Source: DATBVX01 sp963724625 (GTDB lineage Bacteria; Pseudomonadota; Gammaproteobacteria; Steroidobacterales; Steroidobacteraceae). From it: DNA of 64,000 nt. This document shows positions 43,653 through 52,519 of the stretch, one piece after another (position 1 is the stretch's first letter; every line of letters starts with the position of its first letter). The stretch covers positions 1-64,000 of the forward strand of contig CAVRVO010000005.1 in the NCBI GenBank assembly GCA_963724625.1, read 5' to 3'. The position numbers and the translations under genes are program-made. Under the pieces are notes generated by a model. It saw only the letters and a program-made list of their open reading frames with translations. It searched no databases and was not told where the DNA came from.

Positions 43653-46184
43653 GCACCTTCTCCTCGAACACCGCGCGCCCATCGCGCAGGTACTTGAGCG
43701 TCTGTTCCTTTTCGACGTCGGTGTTGTAGTCATCGCGCTTGCTCGCCGACTCGATGACGCGATCGATCCAGCGCACGAAATAGTTCGCGTCCTCGGATGC
43801 CTCCGGCACCGGGGTGCCTGCATCGATCCACACGGGATTTGTCGTTCCATAGGGATAGATGTCCTGCACCAGAGTCTGCGGCGTCGTGTTGGTTGCCCGC
43901 AGCAGCATCCAGCCGCTGCCGGGGATTGCGATGTCGCCCTCGAAGTTGACTACCTCACCCGTTCGATCAGCGCGCAGACGCTTGAGCACCCGGCCGTTGA
44001 ACACGAGCTCGATGTCGCTCAGCGGCACGATGGAACGGACGGCTGCATCGACACGCACTCGGCGCTGCCCCGCCTGCAGATGCAAGGTCTGACCGGGGCT
44101 GACGCCATCGACCTTGAGTCCGAGCAACGGCGCATTCGTCACAAAGCCATGCCCTTGCTTCAGTGCATTCTTGAGCGCCTCCGGGCTGCGATCTCCGGTC
44201 GCGAGATACACGCGATTCAATCCCACCGGCCCGCGCAACGACGCATAGTTGGTCATGGCATCTGTGCCGGCTCCGGCCGCCAGCTGGTAGCCGAGATTGA
44301 GCAAGTGGTACCAGACCGCAGCCGTCGAGCGATGGTCGGCGAAGGACACGATCTCGATGTAGTCCGCCTTGCCGAGCGCGACGTCGACCGGAAGCGTGTG
44401 GGAAAGGGTTTTTTCCTTGTCGGGATCGATGATCGTATCGAATGGATGCACGTAACCGACGAGCGCGTGCTGGGCGTGTGCAAGATCGGCGATCACTCCA
44501 TTGTGAGGGTAGGGCGAGGCAAGTGCAGTATGGCGATAGCTGGAGAAATCGGGCAGCAACAAATGATCGTCGAGATGCAGCAGCCCGAGGTGCCCCCAGT
44601 AGCTGGTGTGAAATTCCTGGCTTTGGTAGATCGTCGTGGTACCGATCTGGCGCGCGTCGGTTGTGAATTCGCTGATGTCGGGAATGCGCTGTTCCTTGTT
44701 GACGATCAGGTTGTAGACGACGTCGAGATCTTCGGCTCGCGCCTGCGCCGCCAGTCCCTCGAGGTGCTGGCGATAGGTGCCGCCATAGTTCATGTGCACG
44801 TGCAGGTCGGCGCTCGTGAAGACGCCGAACTTTTCGGGGAGGGGCTGCGGCTGGAGCGTGATCGCGAGCTCGAGACCTGAAGGAGTCATGGTGAGGTCTG
44901 CTGTCGAACCGGCCGTCGTGCGAATCCGCTCATTACCCACAGCGTCGCAGTTCCCACGGGGAGTTCGACGCTGCAACGCTCCTGACAGTGAAAGTAGCGG
45001 TTTTCCTGTTTCTGCTGGGCCCGATCGAAACTGTCATCGCCATGCAGCCAGGCGTCCGACGGGCCGTAGTAACGGCCATCACCAGCAAGGAGCATCACGC
45101 GGCCGGCGACGGGCTGGCCACGTTCATCACGCAACGACAACGTCAGCGTCCCGGTGCGGCTCAGGTAGTCGCGCTTGGCTGCAACAATCTGTTGGCGCTG
45201 TCCGCCGACCACATCCTGTATCCAAAGCGTCGTGTTGCCAGTCTCGTTGCTGGTATAGAGAACGCGCTGCCCGTCTGGCGACCATCTTGCGTTGCGCCGA
45301 TCGAATTCGCCGAACGTGAGCGGGAGAGGCGAGCGCCCTTCAGGTGTCGTCAACCAGAGCTGTTGCCATTGCCGGCCCTGGTAGCTGCCGTAGAGCAGAC
45401 GCTTGCCATCAGGCGACATCTCGGGTCGCGCCGCCCACGTGGTCTCCTCGACCAGCACACGCTTGCGATCGTTGGGATCGGTGACCGATGCAGACCAGAT
45501 GTCGCCCGTACCCCAGGCGATCTCGGGATTCGCGGTGAAATACACCCGCGTCCCGTCGGGGCTCCAGCTCGGATTGATCGCGTGATCGTAGGGTGAGTAG
45601 TAGTAGCGATCGAGCGTTGTCGTGCGCGGGGCGATCAGGGGGCGCACGTTGGCGAGTCCCTGGTCAGTGATGTCCGCGACGAAGAGATTGAAGTGACCAG
45701 TGCCTTGCGTCGAAACGAACGCCAGGCGCGTGCCATCCGGAGAGAAGCGCGGCTCGAGATTCACCGCACCAGACTGCGTCAGCGCTTGCTCACGGGCCGT
45801 TGCGATCTCGTAACGCCACAGCTCCATCGCGTCCCGGTCATAGCGCACAAAGACCACCCAGCGTCCATCTCTCGACCAGTCAGGCTGCAGGTCGTATCCG
45901 GGTCCGTGCGTCAGCTCTCGCGCTTCATCACTGCCGATCGTCTGTCGCCACAGCGAACCCGCCATGCTGTAGACGACGCTCGAACCATCGGGCGCAAACG
46001 CTGCGGCTGATGGCCCCGTGGTCGGCTGGGGAATGTACATCTCGCGCCAGTAGTAGCTGTGCGGCAGGTCGACTTGCTTGAGGACCGGTTCTCGAGCGGC
46101 ACCGGCTGTAATCGGAATGAGGAGTGCGGCCAGAAGTGCGCCGACGCGACGCGCTTTCGCAGAAAAGGAAAGCGGCGCGCCCAC
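43642..46184 (-). CDS. TolB-propeller/PHP (CehA/McbA-type) metallohydrolase, one frameshift
   Basis: About 847 codons when joined. From a probable GTG at 46184 it has a signal peptide (ALLAALLIPITAGAA) and TolB/PD40 repeats (FAPDGSSVVYSMAG, RFSPDGTRLAFVSTQG). The frame breaks near 44925, after LWVMSGF. The second frame resumes RTTAGSTADL and carries a PHP-type metal site (FTSADLHVHMNYGG, SQEFHTSYWGHLGLLHLDD, YVHPFD). CehA/McbA members include carbaryl hydrolases, but most are uncharacterised exported enzymes acting on esters, amides or phosphodiesters. If the break is real, only a propeller without catalytic half would be made. Confidence 0.8.
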
Positions 46185-46237
46185 AACCGGGCGCTGCGCC
46201 AGGCGGGACGTGATCGTCGTCGACTCTTGTCCTGCTC

Positions 46238-46798
46238 CTAGTGCGGCCACAGCCACCCAAAGGTGCCGGCGGTGAGCAGGCCGTAGATGAGTCCGTCGAA
46301 GATTGCTTTGAACGTCAGGTTCCACGAGCGCCGATACCAGATCGACATTTGCAGCAAGGCGAGCGAGTAACCCACGAAAGCCGTGGCGCCGACCAGCTGG
46401 AACACGCGCAGGTAATCAGTTCCCGGGGGCAATGCGCGACTGGCGACGTAGGCGGCAAAGAAGCTCACTACGAGCGTGTACAGGAACCACTGCACCAGGC
46501 TCCTGGCCATGGAGCCCGGTCCATTCGGCAACACCGTGAGCATCATGACCGGTCCCTTGGTGAGTTTTTCCATGTGCTCGGGCGTGCGCATCTCCTTCAT
46601 GTTCGAGGCACGCGGCAGCATGTAGTCGCCCGGCGGAATGGCCAGGGGACGCAGCGCATCTTGCACCTTGTCCTGATTGGGCACCTTGGGATAGTCGCCC
46701 CGATGCCAGAACGGGCCCATGTGAATGATCGAGCTCGCCACGAACACGATAACGGCCGACAAGAGAATCGGCAGCCACAATGCGTCCAGACCTGTCAT
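46238..46798 (-). CDS. Four-span membrane protein of unknown function
   Basis: A 186-residue protein with one N-terminal span (LWLPILLSAVIVFVASSII), a hydrophilic loop of about 65 residues containing HRGDYPKVPNQDKV and MEKLTKGPVMMLTVLP, and three C-terminal spans ending YGLLTAGTFGWLWPH. I recall such proteins as conserved hypotheticals but cannot assign a role. Same strand as the CehA-like gene, 53 bases upstream of its likely start. Confidence 0.7.
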   Translation of the reverse strand: MTGLDALWLPILLSAVIVFVASSIIHMGPFWHRGDYPKVPNQDKVQDALRPLAIPPGDYMLPRASNMKEMRTPEHMEKLTKGPVMMLTVLPNGPGSMARSLVQWFLYTLVVSFFAAYVASRALPPGTDYLRVFQLVGATAFVGYSLALLQMSIWYRRSWNLTFKAIFDGLIYGLLTAGTFGWLWPH

Positions 46799-46912
46799 GA
46801 GGAATCTCCCTTCGGTTTCTGGAATCTTGTTGTGCCGGCAATGACCGGTGCGAACTTTACTCTCGACAGCCTGGCCCGGCCAAGGGGCGCGTTGCGCAGC
46901 CAGAGCCCCTTG

Positions 46913-48259
46913 CTAGCTCGCCTTCGCTGTGCCGGCCTGTGCGGCGAGCGCATCGTTGAGGCTGGCCTCGATCATCATCATCGCCTCGTCGACATGCGCA
47001 CGCGTGATCATGAGCGGCGGAATGAAGCGCACGGTGCTCACGCCGCAAGAGAGCAGCAGCAAGCCGTTGTGAAACGCGGTCGTCAGCATCTTTTCGCACA
47101 GCGCGCGCGCCGGTTTCCTGCTGACCCGATCCTCGATCAGCTCCATGCCGATCATTAGCCCCTTGCCACGCACGTCGCCGATGCATTCGAAGCGCTTCTG
47201 CAAGTCACGCAGGCGCCCGAGAAAATACTCGCCGACGGCGGCGGCATTCGCGGCGTACTCGCGCTCGACGAGATCAAGGGTCGCGAGCGCCGCTGCGCAA
47301 CACAGCGGATTGCCACCAAAGGTGTTGCCGTGCGCGCCACGCTTCCATTTCTCCATGTGCTTGCGGCGCGCTACCACGAGCCCGATCGGGAGTCCGGAAC
47401 CGAGACCCTTGGCGAGCGTCATGATGTCCGGCGCGACGCCCCAGTGTTGGCTCGCGAACATCTTGCCGGTGCGCCCGATGCCCGACTGCACTTCATCGAA
47501 GATCAGCAGGATGCCATGTCGGTCGCAGAGCTCACGCAGGCCCTGCAGGAATCCATCTGGCGGTACGAGGTAGCCCCCTTCACCTTGCAAGGGCTCGACC
47601 AGGATCGCCGCAACTTCGTTCGGCGGCACATTGGCCTGAAACAAAGTGCCTTCGATGTAGTCGAGCACCGCCTTGCCCTGGTCCGCACCTACGAACAGTG
47701 GCCGATAGGTGTTGGGGTAGGGCACGTGAGTGACGCCCGGCATGGTCGGGAAAAATCCCGCCTGCTGTGTGTACTTACTGGAGGTGAAAGCGAGTGATCC
47801 CATGGTGCGGCCATGGAACCCACCGAGGAAGGCGATGAAGCGCGGGCGCCCGGTGACGTAGCGGGCGAGTTTCAGCGCGCCTTCAACCGATTCGGTACCG
47901 CTCTGGCACACGAGGATCTGTACCGGTTCGCGCATCGGATCCAGCGCGTTGATTTTTTCCGCCAGCTTCGTCATGCGCTCGTGCCAGTAGTCGCTCGAGA
48001 TGTGCAGAAAATCGTCGGCGGCCTCTTTGATGGCGGCGACCACAGCGGGATGGGCGTGGCCGGTGCTGCACACCGCGATTCCAGCCGCGAAATCGAGAAA
48101 CCGGTTGTCATCGACATCCCAGACTTCGGCGCCGCGGCCTTTCGCCATGACGAACGGATAGTCGCGCGGATAGGAAGGCGTGGTGACGGCGCGATCTCGC
48201 TCGATCAGTGCCCGGGCCTTGGGCCCAGGCAGTTCGGTGCGAATGTGCTTTGAGCGCAT
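46913..48259 (-). CDS. Class III aminotransferase (4-aminobutyrate/omega-amino-acid type)
   Basis: A 448-residue PLP enzyme. Motifs are RGAEVWDVDDNRFLDFAAGIAV, QSGTESVEGALKLAR (phosphate binding), GGFHGRTMGSLAFTSSK, LIFDEVQSGIGRTGKMFA, the Schiff-base lysine in TLAKGLGSGLPIG and GNTFGGNPLCCAAALATLD. It moves a terminal amino group from omega-amino acids such as GABA, beta-alanine or ornithine to 2-oxoglutarate or pyruvate. It lies 18 bases after gctB on the same strand. A second aminotransferase of the class is 4.3 kb away in the same locus. Confidence 0.87.
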   Translation of the reverse strand: MRSKHIRTELPGPKARALIERDRAVTTPSYPRDYPFVMAKGRGAEVWDVDDNRFLDFAAGIAVCSTGHAHPAVVAAIKEAADDFLHISSDYWHERMTKLAEKINALDPMREPVQILVCQSGTESVEGALKLARYVTGRPRFIAFLGGFHGRTMGSLAFTSSKYTQQAGFFPTMPGVTHVPYPNTYRPLFVGADQGKAVLDYIEGTLFQANVPPNEVAAILVEPLQGEGGYLVPPDGFLQGLRELCDRHGILLIFDEVQSGIGRTGKMFASQHWGVAPDIMTLAKGLGSGLPIGLVVARRKHMEKWKRGAHGNTFGGNPLCCAAALATLDLVEREYAANAAAVGEYFLGRLRDLQKRFECIGDVRGKGLMIGMELIEDRVSRKPARALCEKMLTTAFHNGLLLLSCGVSTVRFIPPLMITRAHVDEAMMMIEASLNDALAAQAGTAKAS

Positions 48260-48277
48260 GGGAAGTTCCTCGGTTTC

Positions 48278-49087
48278 TCAGCGCCGATCCACGGTCGGCA
48301 GCTTGATACGAATGGGGTTCGCGTGCGCGACCTCTGTGCGGGCGTGCAGGTCGCGCAGGCAGTCCAAGTCCGCCCGCTCCGGCGCGGGCAACTCCTCGAT
48401 TGAGTCAGCGACCTGCAGCGGCCATCCAGTCGCATTTTGTGCCGCCTCGACACTGACGCCAGGATAGAGCCCGGTCAACTGCAGCTCATCGGTCTTGGGG
48501 TCGGGCCGCAGGATTCCGAAGTCCGTGATGACGGCACGAGGACCACCGCCCGGTGCGCCACTGTCGCGACGGGCGCCGGCGCCGTCGAGATAGCCGCAGG
48601 AAGTCACGAAATCGAGTTGCGACACGAAGCTGCGTGGCGATTGCTTCATCACGACCAGGACTTCGCGCGCATGGGTCGCGATCTCCGGCGCGCCGCCCGC
48701 ACCGGGCAAGCGCACTTTGGGCTTCGCGTAATCGCCGATCACCGTCGTGTTCAGATTACCGAAGCGATCGATCTGTGCAGCACCGAGGAATCCGACGTCA
48801 ACGCGCCCACGCTGCAGGTAATGGCTGAAGATCTCGGGCAGCGGAACGACGCAGTCCGCCGTTTCTGCGAGCTCGCCGTCACCGATCGACAAAGGCAACA
48901 CGCTCGGCTTGGTGCCGACCGTTCCTGATTCATAGATCAGTACCAGTTCCGGCGCGTGGCGCAGGCGCGCCAGGTTGCACGCAGCACTCGGCAGGCCGAT
49001 GCCGACGAAGCACACAGCACCGTTGCGGAGCTGCCGTGCGGCAGTCACGGTCATGATTTCATCGGCGCTGTAAGCGGGCGAGCCCAT
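48278..49087 (-). CDS. gctB: CoA-transferase subunit B (glutaconate CoA-transferase type)
   Basis: A 269-residue class I CoA-transferase beta subunit with AARQLRNGAVCFVGIGLPSAACNLAR, the catalytic-glutamate region LIYESGTVGTKP, VDVGFLGAAQIDRFGNLN, and KVRLPGAGGAPEIATHARE. It would move CoA between acyl donors and an acid made in this locus. Its partner subunit A is at 50100-50951; the two are separated by a fluoride-resistance unit, an unusual split because these subunits are normally adjacent. Confidence 0.88.
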   Translation of the reverse strand: MGSPAYSADEIMTVTAARQLRNGAVCFVGIGLPSAACNLARLRHAPELVLIYESGTVGTKPSVLPLSIGDGELAETADCVVPLPEIFSHYLQRGRVDVGFLGAAQIDRFGNLNTTVIGDYAKPKVRLPGAGGAPEIATHAREVLVVMKQSPRSFVSQLDFVTSCGYLDGAGARRDSGAPGGGPRAVITDFGILRPDPKTDELQLTGLYPGVSVEAAQNATGWPLQVADSIEELPAPERADLDCLRDLHARTEVAHANPIRIKLPTVDRR

Positions 49088-49139
49088 GTTCCACTCTTTA
49101 TGTTTCGCCTGTCGCTCGCGACGGGCGCGCCAGAATACC

Positions 49140-49463
49140 TCAGCTCTCGGCCCCGATCACACCGAACTCCGCGGGCAACCGCGCATAAACCAATCGGACC
49201 TTCTCCTGCCGCAGGCTGTCCAGGAGCCGATCGGCTTCAGCGTGCGTAAGGATGAACTCCACTTCGATGGTGAGATCTCCGGCGAGCTCGTAAAAATGCT
49301 GCTCGTGCAATACGCCGTGACGTCCAAAGCCGGCAATGGCGCGAAACGCGGAACCGCCGTGGACACCATTGGCCCTGGCGTGCTCGAGCAGCCACTCGTA
49401 CAGCAAGCGATGCCGGTGCTTGCCCTTCTCGTGCATATAGAAGCGCAGGTATGTGCCGTTCAT
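49140..49463 (-). CDS. DUF190 (PII-like) protein, fluoride-associated
   Basis: A 107-residue DUF190 protein with a PII-like ferredoxin fold: YLRFYMHEKGKHRHRLLYEWLLEHAR, GGSAFRAIAGFGRHGVLH and LTIEVEFILTHAEADRLL. The family often accompanies crcB and is a common member of fluoride riboswitch regulons. It is 22 bases after crcB, so co-transcribed under the riboswitch. Its precise role is not established. Confidence 0.87.
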   Translation of the reverse strand: MNGTYLRFYMHEKGKHRHRLLYEWLLEHARANGVHGGSAFRAIAGFGRHGVLHEQHFYELAGDLTIEVEFILTHAEADRLLDSLRQEKVRLVYARLPAEFGVIGAES

Positions 49464-49485
49464 GTTGGTACTCCAGCAATGCGAG

Positions 49486-49869
49486 TCACCTGCCGACCAG
49501 CACGCGCGCGAGCAGTATGCCGGCGCCAGTCAGGAGCAGAGATCCGCTGACATGTATGACCACGAGCCCAGCCGCCCACGCAAATTGCGCGCGCGACAGC
49601 AGCGCGACGGTCTCGGCGGAAAAGGTCGAGAACGTGGTGAGCGCGCCAAGAAATCCAGTCGTAATGAGCAGGCGCACGGTGGGAGACAGCCCCAGCGGCT
49701 CGGCGCTACCCATCATGATGCCAATCATGAACCCACCGAACAGGTTGGCGGCGAGCGTGCCGAGCGGCAGCGTCGGGAAGACGGGATTGAGCAGAACACC
49801 TAATCCCCAGCGCATCCAGGCGCCGAGCACGGCGCCGATGCCGATTGCGAACAAACTGAGCCACGCCAT
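49486..49869 (-). CDS. crcB: Fluoride exporter CrcB/Fluc
   Basis: A 127-residue, four-span channel protein with the Fluc signatures GAVLGAWMRWGLG, LPLGTLAANLFGGFMIGIMMG and TGFLGALTTFSTFSAETV, the last carrying the Phe/Ser/Thr residues that line the fluoride pore. It is preceded by a fluoride riboswitch 90 bases upstream and by an AAAGGGA ribosome-binding site. It works as a dual-topology dimer in the inner membrane. Confidence 0.94.
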   Translation of the reverse strand: MAWLSLFAIGIGAVLGAWMRWGLGVLLNPVFPTLPLGTLAANLFGGFMIGIMMGSAEPLGLSPTVRLLITTGFLGALTTFSTFSAETVALLSRAQFAWAAGLVVIHVSGSLLLTGAGILLARVLVGR

Positions 49870-49935
49870 TCGAGGTTCCCTTTCGCGCGTATTTGAAGGC
49901 CGCCGTTCGAGCAGTGGCGGGCATCGCACGAATGG

Positions 49936-49969
49936 CCTACCGCTGCGCCGTCTGAACGACGGGGGTAGG
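49936..49969 (-). promoter_or_regulatory. Expression-platform hairpin overlapping the fluoride aptamer
   Basis: Transcribed right to left, CCTACC pairs with GGTAGG around an inner CCGTC-GTTCA-GACGG stem. The first arm contains the conserved 3' end of the aptamer (GCCTACC), so aptamer folding and this hairpin exclude each other. This suggests an on-switch when fluoride is bound. No U-tract follows, so it may act on transcription elongation or by another route. Confidence 0.55.
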
Positions 49970-50015
49970 CATCATCAGCCTTGCGGCGGTTTGGGGAGGA
50001 ATGCCATCTCCGAGG
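49961..50015 (-). ncRNA. Fluoride riboswitch (crcB motif) aptamer
   Basis: Read on the minus strand from 50015, the sequence has GGAG-GATGGCATTC-type loop, CTCC, CCAAACCG, the GCC-GCAA-GGC stem, then CTGATGATGCCTACC. The P1 stem GGAG/CTCC, the pseudoknot GGCAT/ATGCC and the CTGATG..GCCTAC 3' end all fit the fluoride riboswitch consensus. crcB and DUF190 follow directly, as in known fluoride regulons. Confidence 0.93.
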
Positions 50016-50099
50016 ACGCACCCATGGTACTGAAGCATCCTGGGCTGCGCCAGCACGCGTCGATCGAATCGTGACGGCGATAACGCATGCAAGTGCCGA

Positions 50100-50951
50100 T
50101 CAGGACGGGCTGACTTTCAGGGCGCGCAGAAACTCGCCGTGATCCCGCGTTCCGAGCACGTACCGTTCCATCCAGATCAGGAATGTTTTGCGATCGCGCG
50201 CGATGTCGTCCCACGCGAGGTAAAAGCTGTTGTCGCGTGCGTAGTAGTCCTGCGCGTACGAGGGATATGCACCTCCCGGCACCACGGCCACCGCACTCAC
50301 CAGGAAGGCGGGCAGCACGATGGCGTTCATGTCTGCGGTGAGGGTTTCGACCTGTTCCTCGACGGTCGCGATCAGGCAGCGCGCCGCCATGGCTGCTTCG
50401 CGCACCGCGCCGACGATGCCCCGGATCAGTACGTTGCCGGCTGCGTCGACCTGCTGCGCATGCAGGATCGTGACATCGGGAGTGATGGCCTGCACCGCCA
50501 TGAGCGGTTCGCCAGTGAAGGGGCATTCGATCGGCTTGAGGCGAGAGTCGGAAACGCGAGCGAGATCGGTGTCGACATGACGGCGCATCAGTCCGCACGC
50601 GAGGCCGCTCGCGCCCGCGGTGTAGGCAACCGCCATCTCTGCGTGACTGTGCTCGAAAAGCTGCAATGGTTGTGGCCATTGCTTTTCAACCGCATCGCGC
50701 AGGCGGTGCAGCGAGCCGACCCCTGGATTTCCACCCCAGGAGAAGGTCAGGCGGTTTGCGCATGCCATGCCGATCATCTGGTCGTAAATGAGATCCGGCG
50801 TCATGCGAATCAGGTGCAGATCCTTGCGGCGCTGTCGGATGATCTCGTGTCCCGCAGCGAAGGGAATCAGGTGTGTGAATCCCTCGAGCGCCACAGTCTG
50901 TCCGTCCTTGACGTGACTCTCGATCGCCTCGCTCAGCGCCATCAGCTTCAT
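50100..50951 (-). CDS. gctA: CoA-transferase subunit A (glutaconate CoA-transferase type)
   Basis: A 283-residue class I CoA-transferase alpha subunit: LSEAIESHVKDGQTVALEGFTHLIPFAAGHEIIRQ, LHLIRMTPDLIYDQMIGMA, FSWGGNPGVGSLHRLRDAVE and GEPLMAVQAITPDVTILHAQQVDAAGNV. ATG 50951 lies two bases after the dehydrogenase stop. The subunit B gene is not next to it but beyond the fluoride unit. The acid substrate is unknown; the aminotransferases and dehydrogenase alongside suggest an acid derived from an omega-amino acid. Confidence 0.87.
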   Translation of the reverse strand: MKLMALSEAIESHVKDGQTVALEGFTHLIPFAAGHEIIRQRRKDLHLIRMTPDLIYDQMIGMACANRLTFSWGGNPGVGSLHRLRDAVEKQWPQPLQLFEHSHAEMAVAYTAGASGLACGLMRRHVDTDLARVSDSRLKPIECPFTGEPLMAVQAITPDVTILHAQQVDAAGNVLIRGIVGAVREAAMAARCLIATVEEQVETLTADMNAIVLPAFLVSAVAVVPGGAYPSYAQDYYARDNSFYLAWDDIARDRKTFLIWMERYVLGTRDHGEFLRALKVSPS

Positions 50952-50953
50952 CG

Positions 50954-52519
50954 TTATTCGACGACGGTCTGCGACTGTTCGCGCAGGTATTGCGGCAGGT
51001 AGTAAAAGGAAGCGATGGCCTTGCCGGTGTTGCCGGAGCCCTTCCATCCACCGAATGGCTGATACCCTGGCCAGGCGCCCGTCGTCGCACCCTGCGGACG
51101 ATTCGCGTAGGTCACACCGGCTTCAATGTGATCGTGAAACCACTTCACCTCGTCTGGGCTGCCGTAGAAGCCGGCAGTGAGCCCGAGCGCCGTGTCATTG
51201 GCGAGACGCATTGCCTCTTCGTTCGAAGCGACGCGATGGAGCATGAGAATTGGCAGGAACATCTCGTGCTTCCACAGCGGATGACTTGCTGGTGCCTCAG
51301 CGAGCGTTGGCTGCACGAAAAAACCGCGTGCGTGATCATCATCGAGCAGACGCTCACCGCCCGCGATCACGTGGGAGCTCCCCTCGCGCAATTCAGCGGC
51401 GTATCGCGCGTAATCCTGGTACCCCTCGGCCGTGGTCACTGGTCCGAGCCAGTTCTCCTGCAGCGCGGGATCACCGATGCGCAGCGTCGCGATCTGCTGC
51501 TGTAGCCGTTCGATCAGTGCATCGGCCACGTCGCGTTGTACGTACAGACGCGAGAGGGCGGAGCACTTCTGCCCTCCCATGCCATACGCTGAACGAGCGA
51601 TCCCGGTCGCTGCACGGTCGACGTCCGCCGACGAGGTCACGATGCATGGATTCTTGCCGCCCATCTCCGCGATGCACGGTCGTGGATAAGCGCCGGTTTG
51701 CATCGTGCGTGCGATGCGCATGCCCACTTCGTGCGAGCCGGTGAAGGTGATGCCTGCGGTGAATGGGTGATTGACGAGCGCGTCGCCGACCTCACGCCCT
51801 GAGCCGCTAAGGTAGTTGAAGACGCCCGGCGGAAATCCGGCATCGCGAATGCAGTCCGCGAGCATCCGGCCCGCCCATGGCGTCGCCGTTGCGCCTTTGA
51901 GGACCACCGTGTTACCGGTGACCAGCGCCGCCGCAACCGGACCGCCGGCGAGCGCGAGGGGGAAATTGAACGGGGTGATCACGACCCAGACACCGTACGG
52001 CTTCAATACGCTGCGGTTGCGCGAGACGTGCGAGGTCAGCGGGTCATTCGGCAGCACGTGATCGAAGCCTTGCTGGCGCTCGAAGTCGTCGCAGTATGCG
52101 TAGAAGAAATCTGCCGTCTCCTGCGTTTCCCCGAGCGCTTCCATGCGGTTCTTGCCGACCTCAAGGGTGAGCGCCGCGGCGATGTCGTAGACACGTTCCT
52201 CGATCAATTGCCCCGCTCGACGCAACAGGCGCAGACGCTCCATGGGACTTTGCTTCCACGTGGCAAAAGCGCGCCGCGCGACCTGGATTGCGGCGTCTGC
52301 CTCTGTCGCCGTGGCTGCTGCGAAATGGCCGAGGACTTGTTCCTGGTCTGCTGGATTGAGTTTCACGACCGTGCGCTTGGCAGGTCGATCGGTTCCATCG
52401 ACATGGAGCGTATGCGTCGCGCCGAGACCGACCTTCACGCGCTGCATCGCTGCATCGAAGCGCGTGTGCAGCTCCGGTGGCGGGTTGAACATCGTGGAAT
52501 AGGTGAGCTTGAAACTCAT
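50954..52519 (-). CDS. Aldehyde dehydrogenase, L-glutamate-5-semialdehyde (P5C) dehydrogenase type
   Basis: A 521-residue ALDH with a PruA/RocA-like layout: PADQEQVLGHFAAATATEADAAI, VVITPFNFPLALAGGPVAAALVTGNTVVLKG, IAEMGGKNPCIV, the nucleophile in GGQKCSALSRLYVQ, and GTTGAWPGYQPFGGWKGSGNTGKA-like C-terminal sequence. P5C dehydrogenases oxidise glutamate semialdehyde to glutamate, but the coupling to class III aminotransferases allows other semialdehydes, such as those of omega-amino acids. It overlaps the upstream aminotransferase end by four bases. Confidence 0.85.
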   Translation of the reverse strand: MSFKLTYSTMFNPPPELHTRFDAAMQRVKVGLGATHTLHVDGTDRPAKRTVVKLNPADQEQVLGHFAAATATEADAAIQVARRAFATWKQSPMERLRLLRRAGQLIEERVYDIAAALTLEVGKNRMEALGETQETADFFYAYCDDFERQQGFDHVLPNDPLTSHVSRNRSVLKPYGVWVVITPFNFPLALAGGPVAAALVTGNTVVLKGATATPWAGRMLADCIRDAGFPPGVFNYLSGSGREVGDALVNHPFTAGITFTGSHEVGMRIARTMQTGAYPRPCIAEMGGKNPCIVTSSADVDRAATGIARSAYGMGGQKCSALSRLYVQRDVADALIERLQQQIATLRIGDPALQENWLGPVTTAEGYQDYARYAAELREGSSHVIAGGERLLDDDHARGFFVQPTLAEAPASHPLWKHEMFLPILMLHRVASNEEAMRLANDTALGLTAGFYGSPDEVKWFHDHIEAGVTYANRPQGATTGAWPGYQPFGGWKGSGNTGKAIASFYYLPQYLREQSQTVVE

